Source: UBA1858 sp963976865 (lineage in GTDB: Bacteria > Pseudomonadota > Gammaproteobacteria > UBA4575). Taken from it: a stretch of DNA of 64,000 nt. Shown piece by piece: positions 60,387-64,000 of this stretch. Positions within the stretch are counted from its first letter, which is position 1. Each line of letters begins with the position of its first letter. The notes beneath the pieces were generated by a model that saw nothing but the letters and a program-made list of their open reading frames with translations, did not search any database and was not told the DNA's origin. The translations under genes were made by a program, and so were the position numbers. The stretch lies in contig CAXBLY010000003.1 of NCBI GenBank assembly GCA_963976865.1, forward strand, positions 124,001 to 188,000. The letters run 5' to 3'.

Positions 60387-60418
60387 TACGTAAATTAATT
60401 GTGCTGTTTATTGTATTG

Positions 60419-61240
60419 CTATGTACTCAACTTATTCATATGGACATCAAGCTGAGGGTAAGGAATTGATATTCCTTTTGCATCAAATGTCACTTTCACT
60501 TTTTCGGTGATATCGCATTTAACCGCCCAGTAATCACTACTGTTTACCCATGGTCTCACGGCTAAATTAACGCTGGAATCAGCGAGTGCAAATACTACAA
60601 TCTGTGGTGCCGGGTCCTTAAGTATTCTTGAGTCGTCCTCTAAAATACTCTGGATAGTTGTTCGGGCTTTTTGAATGTCATCGTCGTAGCCAATGCCAAA
60701 TTCCATATCAACGCGTCGAGTAGGTCGAGCTGAATAATTTGTAATTGTTCCGCTGTATATATCACCGTTTGGCACAATCACTTCCTTGTTATCAGGTGTT
60801 TTAAGGATAGTGCTGAAAATGGCAATTTTCTCAACTGTGCCAGTAGTGCCTGCTGCCTCTATAAAATCACCATTTTTAAATGGATGAAAAATTATTAGCA
60901 TGACACCTGCGGCAAAATTCTGTAACGATCCCTGTAACGCTAAACCAATTGCTAATCCTGCTGCGCCTACTATTGCGACTAATGACGTAGTATTTACTCC
61001 GAGTCTATCGATGGCAGCAACAATAATAAATAACATGAGTAAGCCATTTGTTATAGACAGAATAAAATTAATAAGAATATCTTCCATCTTTGCACGTCGC
61101 ATAAGCTTGCCCAGAAGAGCTATAATTATTTTTGCAATAATTCTTCCAATGATTAGTATCATAATGGCAAATGCAATATTTATTGACCATGGAAGCAGGT
61201 ATTCAGAAGTGATTTTATTGATATCTATATATTCAATCAT
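60419..61240 (-). CDS. mscS: Small-conductance mechanosensitive channel MscS
   Basis: This 273-residue protein is close to E. coli MscS in length and order. Three membrane helices lie in residues 15-125, with the third (pore) helix containing GAAGLAIGLALQGSLQNFAAGVML (part) near 92-115. The middle beta domain has VPNGDIYSGTITNYS near 155-170, and the C-terminal alpha/beta domain ends ISIPYPQLDVHM. It opens at high membrane tension to release osmolytes. It is convergent with the larger MscS gene at 58146, giving two channels at one locus. Confidence 0.9.
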   Translation of the reverse strand: MIEYIDINKITSEYLLPWSINIAFAIMILIIGRIIAKIIIALLGKLMRRAKMEDILINFILSITNGLLMLFIIVAAIDRLGVNTTSLVAIVGAAGLAIGLALQGSLQNFAAGVMLIIFHPFKNGDFIEAAGTTGTVEKIAIFSTILKTPDNKEVIVPNGDIYSGTITNYSARPTRRVDMEFGIGYDDDIQKARTTIQSILEDDSRILKDPAPQIVVFALADSSVNLAVRPWVNSSDYWAVKCDITEKVKVTFDAKGISIPYPQLDVHMNKLST

Positions 61241-61457
61241 GTCATAATCTCGTAGGGTAAAATTTGATTAATCGTTGTTAATTATGAATTGTTGGCTGGA
61301 ATTATTTAATTAAGTCACACAGGATAACATATTGGTCAATTGGCAATTACTTAGTACGAGTGGGGATAAGCGTGTATTTCTTTGTATTTAACGATACCTC
61401 AATTTAATCTGTGTTGTAATGCGTTGCATTAATTCAGAATACGTATGTTTGTTATAG

Positions 61458-62921
61458 CTAACTTTTCGAGCAGGCGGTTGTGTACAAGTCAATATATTGA
61501 TTTGCACTGTTGGTCCAGGAAAAATCCTGCTTCATTGCGTTTATTCGGATTATATTGAAAATACTTTTGTCATTATATATGTCTATAGCACGTACAATTG
61601 TATTGAGTAACTCGGCTGAGCTTTCGGAGGTGAACTTTAGGCCTGTACTGTTGCAGTTGTCTGTTGTAATCGAATTATTGTCGATGACCGTATCTTCCAG
61701 TCCTCCAGTACTGCGGACGATAGGTATTGTTCCATACTGTTGACTGTACATTTGATTCAGGCCACATGGTTCATAGCGTGAGGGCATCAGGAAAAAGTCT
61801 GCTGCGGCTGTTATTTTGTGTGCAAGTACTTCATCGTAGCCAATTTTTACAGCAAGCTGATGCTTGTATCTGGCTGCAGCAGTTAACAACAATTTTTCTA
61901 AAGCGTTATCGCCCGACCCCAGAATTGCTATTTGAACATTAAGTTTTATTAGTTCTGGCAGTATGTTGATGATTAGATCAATGCCTTTTTGTTCGGCAAT
62001 GCGTGAAATTACTGTAAATAGCGGCGTGTTATTGCTTACGGTTAAATCAAGCTCTTTTTGCAAGCTTGTTTTATTGGCTGACTTGTTGTCCAGGTTTTGA
62101 ATGGTGTAATTACTGTATATGTTTTTGTCAGTGCCCGGATTCCATTCCTGTAAATCTATACCATTGATGATTCCTGATAACTTTGATGAATGATATTGCA
62201 ATAATGCTTCCAGTCCAGCGCCATATTCTGCCGTTTTGATTTCTTCAGCATACGTTGGGCTGACTGTATTAACGTAATCAGCATATACAATACCGGCTTT
62301 AATGAATGATAACTGTCCATTGTATTCAACACGATCGTATGACCACAATTCATCAGGTAACTGTAAGTCTTTAAATGTTTCATATGAAAACAGACCTTGA
62401 TAGGCAAGGTTGTGAATTGTAAATACTGTTTTTGGTCTGTCTTCCTCAAAAGTTAATAACGGGCATGCTAGCCCTGTATGCCAGTCATTACAGTGTAAGA
62501 TATCAGGTTTCCAGTTTAACTGTACCTGATCTACTGCTGTCATTACAATTGCGCGACAAAACAGTGCAAACCGTTCGGCATTGTCGGGCCAGGTAATGCC
62601 ATTCTCATCTGTGTACGGATTTCCTTCACGATCAAATAAAGCAGGACAGTTTACAAAAAGTAATGGAATGGTCGTGCCTGGCAGTCTGGATTCGAGTATC
62701 TCAACATTCATGGATGAGATTTTTAATGTTGTAACACAGCGTGTATCTGGCAGTTGATCCTTCACCTGTTTATAAAATGGCATTATCAGGCGTACATCAT
62801 GCCCTAATTCTTTAAGTGCTTTAGGCAGGCTCTGCGCAACATCAGCGAGACCGCCCGTTTTGATTAGCGGGTATATTTCGCTGCTTGCAAACAGAATTTT
62901 ATAGGGTGATGTTGTTTTTAT
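61458..62921 (-). CDS. glgA: Glycogen synthase GlgA, apparent ATA start
   Basis: About 487 residues, the normal GlgA length. GT5-family ADP-glucose:glucan synthase. The first ATG in frame (62783) would cut off the N-terminal KTGGLADV substrate-binding motif, which is encoded upstream in the same frame (FASSEIYPLIKTGGLADVAQ). The start is therefore farther up. Between the glgB stop and that motif there is no ATG, GTG or TTG. GGAG followed by 7 bases precedes an ATA codon at 62921-62919, giving a start at IKTTSPYKILF. Other features are HCNDWHTGLACPLL, SRIAEQKGIDLI and EPCGLNQMYSQQYGTIPIV. The gene follows glgB closely and would extend glucan chains that GlgB branches. Confidence 0.85.
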   Translation of the reverse strand: MKTTSPYKILFASSEIYPLIKTGGLADVAQSLPKALKELGHDVRLIMPFYKQVKDQLPDTRCVTTLKISSMNVEILESRLPGTTIPLLFVNCPALFDREGNPYTDENGITWPDNAERFALFCRAIVMTAVDQVQLNWKPDILHCNDWHTGLACPLLTFEEDRPKTVFTIHNLAYQGLFSYETFKDLQLPDELWSYDRVEYNGQLSFIKAGIVYADYVNTVSPTYAEEIKTAEYGAGLEALLQYHSSKLSGIINGIDLQEWNPGTDKNIYSNYTIQNLDNKSANKTSLQKELDLTVSNNTPLFTVISRIAEQKGIDLIINILPELIKLNVQIAILGSGDNALEKLLLTAAARYKHQLAVKIGYDEVLAHKITAAADFFLMPSRYEPCGLNQMYSQQYGTIPIVRSTGGLEDTVIDNNSITTDNCNSTGLKFTSESSAELLNTIVRAIDIYNDKSIFNIIRINAMKQDFSWTNSANQYIDLYTTACSKS

Positions 62922-62945
62922 ACTTTTACTCCAGTTATCCAGGAA

Positions 62946-64000
62946 TTATTCAAGTGTTAATATTATGCCTGCCAAAGGTGGAAGTGTAAGCTGTAATGTA
63001 TAAGGGTATCCCATGGATTCTTTCTGTAGAGCAGTTATGTGGTCGCCATTGCCAATATTTGATCCGCTGTAAAAAGTGGAATCTGAATTAAACAGCTCTT
63101 TGTATACTCCGTTTACTGGCACTCCAATATTATAATTCTCTCGTACCACGGGAGTGAAGTTTAATACGATAATAAAGAATTTTTCATTGTGACGCCTTAA
63201 ATAACAAAGCACTGACTGTTCACGGTCATCACAATTAACCCACTGGAATCCCTGGTTGTCAAAGTCGTAGTGATGTAGTGTGTCATTGCCAATATAAATT
63301 GAATTCAGATCAGTCACTAACTGCTTGATACCGGCGTGAAGAGGGTATTGTAGAATATGCCAGTCCAGACTCTGTTTGTGATTCCATTCCTGTCTTTGAC
63401 CAAATTCACACCCCATGAAAAGGAGTTTTTTCCCCGGATAAGTGAATAGGTATGTATATAATAATCGCAAATTTGCAAATTGCTGCCATTCATCTCCGGG
63501 CATTTTGTTGACCAGCGATGATTTCCCGTGAACAACTTCATCATGTGAAAATGGTAGAACAAAATTTTCGCTAAAAGCGTATAAAAGTCCAAATGTAAGT
63601 TCGTTATGGTGATGTTTGCGATGTACGGGTTCTTTGCTGAAATATTCCAGTGTGTCATGCATCCACCCCATGTTCCATTTCATGGAAAAGCCCAATCCAT
63701 CCATTGAAACGGGCTTGGTAACCTGAGGCCAGGAAGTTGATTCTTCAGCCAGAATTAATGTGCCGGGAAACTCGGCATGTGTGACGCTATTTAGTTTTCG
63801 TATAAAACTGATTGCTTCGATATTTTCGTTGCCGCCATATTGATTAGGTATCCATTCTCCTTCTTTACGTGAGTAATCCAGATATAATAATGAAGCGACT
63901 GCATCAACACGCAATCCATCCAGATGAAATTCTTCTAGCCAGTACACTGCGCTTGAAAGTAAAAAATTACTGACTTCATTGCGCCCATAATTATAGATAA
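62946..64000 (-). CDS. glgB: 1,4-alpha-glucan branching enzyme GlgB, C-terminal part
   Basis: This is the C-terminal half of a GH13 branching enzyme; the gene continues beyond the right edge. Visible elements are NYGRNEVSNFLL at the edge, the nucleophile aspartate in DGLRVDAVASLLYLDYSR, the acid glutamate in LILAEESTSW, and the third acid in FSHDEVVHGK. MGCEFGQRQEWNH and the C-terminal all-beta domain ending LTLE follow. The stop TAA lies in the same frame as glgA, which begins about 24 bases later. Together they make branched glycogen; glgC is not in the window. Confidence 0.93.
   Translation of the reverse strand, partial: IYNYGRNEVSNFLLSSAVYWLEEFHLDGLRVDAVASLLYLDYSRKEGEWIPNQYGGNENIEAISFIRKLNSVTHAEFPGTLILAEESTSWPQVTKPVSMDGLGFSMKWNMGWMHDTLEYFSKEPVHRKHHHNELTFGLLYAFSENFVLPFSHDEVVHGKSSLVNKMPGDEWQQFANLRLLYTYLFTYPGKKLLFMGCEFGQRQEWNHKQSLDWHILQYPLHAGIKQLVTDLNSIYIGNDTLHHYDFDNQGFQWVNCDDREQSVLCYLRRHNEKFFIIVLNFTPVVRENYNIGVPVNGVYKELFNSDSTFYSGSNIGNGDHITALQKESMGYPYTLQLTLPPLAGIILTLE

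Overview
The window looks like chromosomal DNA from a moderately AT-rich gammaproteobacterium, probably an aquatic, possibly marine or halophilic one. It carries TamB, an HAE1-type RND tripartite pump, TonB/PepSY iron-type genes, a REC-GGDEF-EAL protein, glgA/glgB and a LEPR-XLL giant surface protein. No rRNA, tRNA, CRISPR array, insertion sequence or phage gene was seen. The window cuts tamB at the left edge and glgB at the right edge.

Layout. 1-4770: the end of tamB, then a tight three-gene operon (SET-domain protein, PLP fold-III decarboxylase paralogue, small membrane protein). 4985-6178: a class V aminotransferase. 6248-12548: a methanethiol-oxidation locus. An SBP56/MtoX-type periplasmic enzyme, a SCO/SenC copper chaperone and a MauG-like di-haem protein face a divergent ArsR-rhodanese regulator, an Rnk-like protein, a second MauG-like gene and a 42-residue membrane peptide. 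Four 15-bp tandem repeats (9638-9697) and two matching single sites (10915-10930, 10972-10987) look like the operators of the ArsR-rhodanese protein. 12719-13384: a 70-residue protein and a half-length protein resembling sulfur oxygenase reductase. 14035-16601: HPP membrane protein, NsrR, a DsrC/TusE-like protein with an unusual cysteine pattern, and a CBS-pair protein.

17041-22711: an RND pump (adaptor, permease, outer-membrane factor). 22960-37599: a probable export and signalling locus for a 1493-residue LEPR-XLL/DUF4347 surface protein. It has a GAF-HlyD protein, a PqqD-like/M50 protease/HlyD fusion, a second HlyD protein, the LEPR-XLL protein behind a perfect CRP-type site, a hybrid histidine kinase and a REC-GGDEF-EAL protein. 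37917-41528: a TonB receptor and a PepSY membrane protein.

41855-48193: a solute locus with a small membrane protein, Na+/solute symporter, 40-residue membrane peptide, ATCase-like carbamoyltransferase, asparagine-synthetase-like amidotransferase, and a convergent M20 N-carbamoyl-type amidohydrolase. The chemistry fits making and degrading an N-carbamoylated, amidated amino acid, such as the known osmolyte N-alpha-carbamoyl-glutamine amide. That is my main new-pathway hypothesis.

48371-54563: an iron-regulated cluster behind a Fur-like hexamer array (imelysin, MauG/CcpA-like, di-haem oxidoreductase, second imelysin, Tat-exported DUF1513 protein). 54739-56225: a coiled-coil protein, a MarR regulator and an orphan encapsulated-ferritin-type protein with no encapsulin beside it. 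56238-61240: patatin, CorA-type transporter and two MscS channels. 61458-64000: glgA and partial glgB on the minus strand. Two genes (the M20 hydrolase and glgA) have family-conserved N-termini that extend upstream of any ATG, GTG or TTG. Each has a GGAG sequence 6-7 nt before an ATT or ATA codon.
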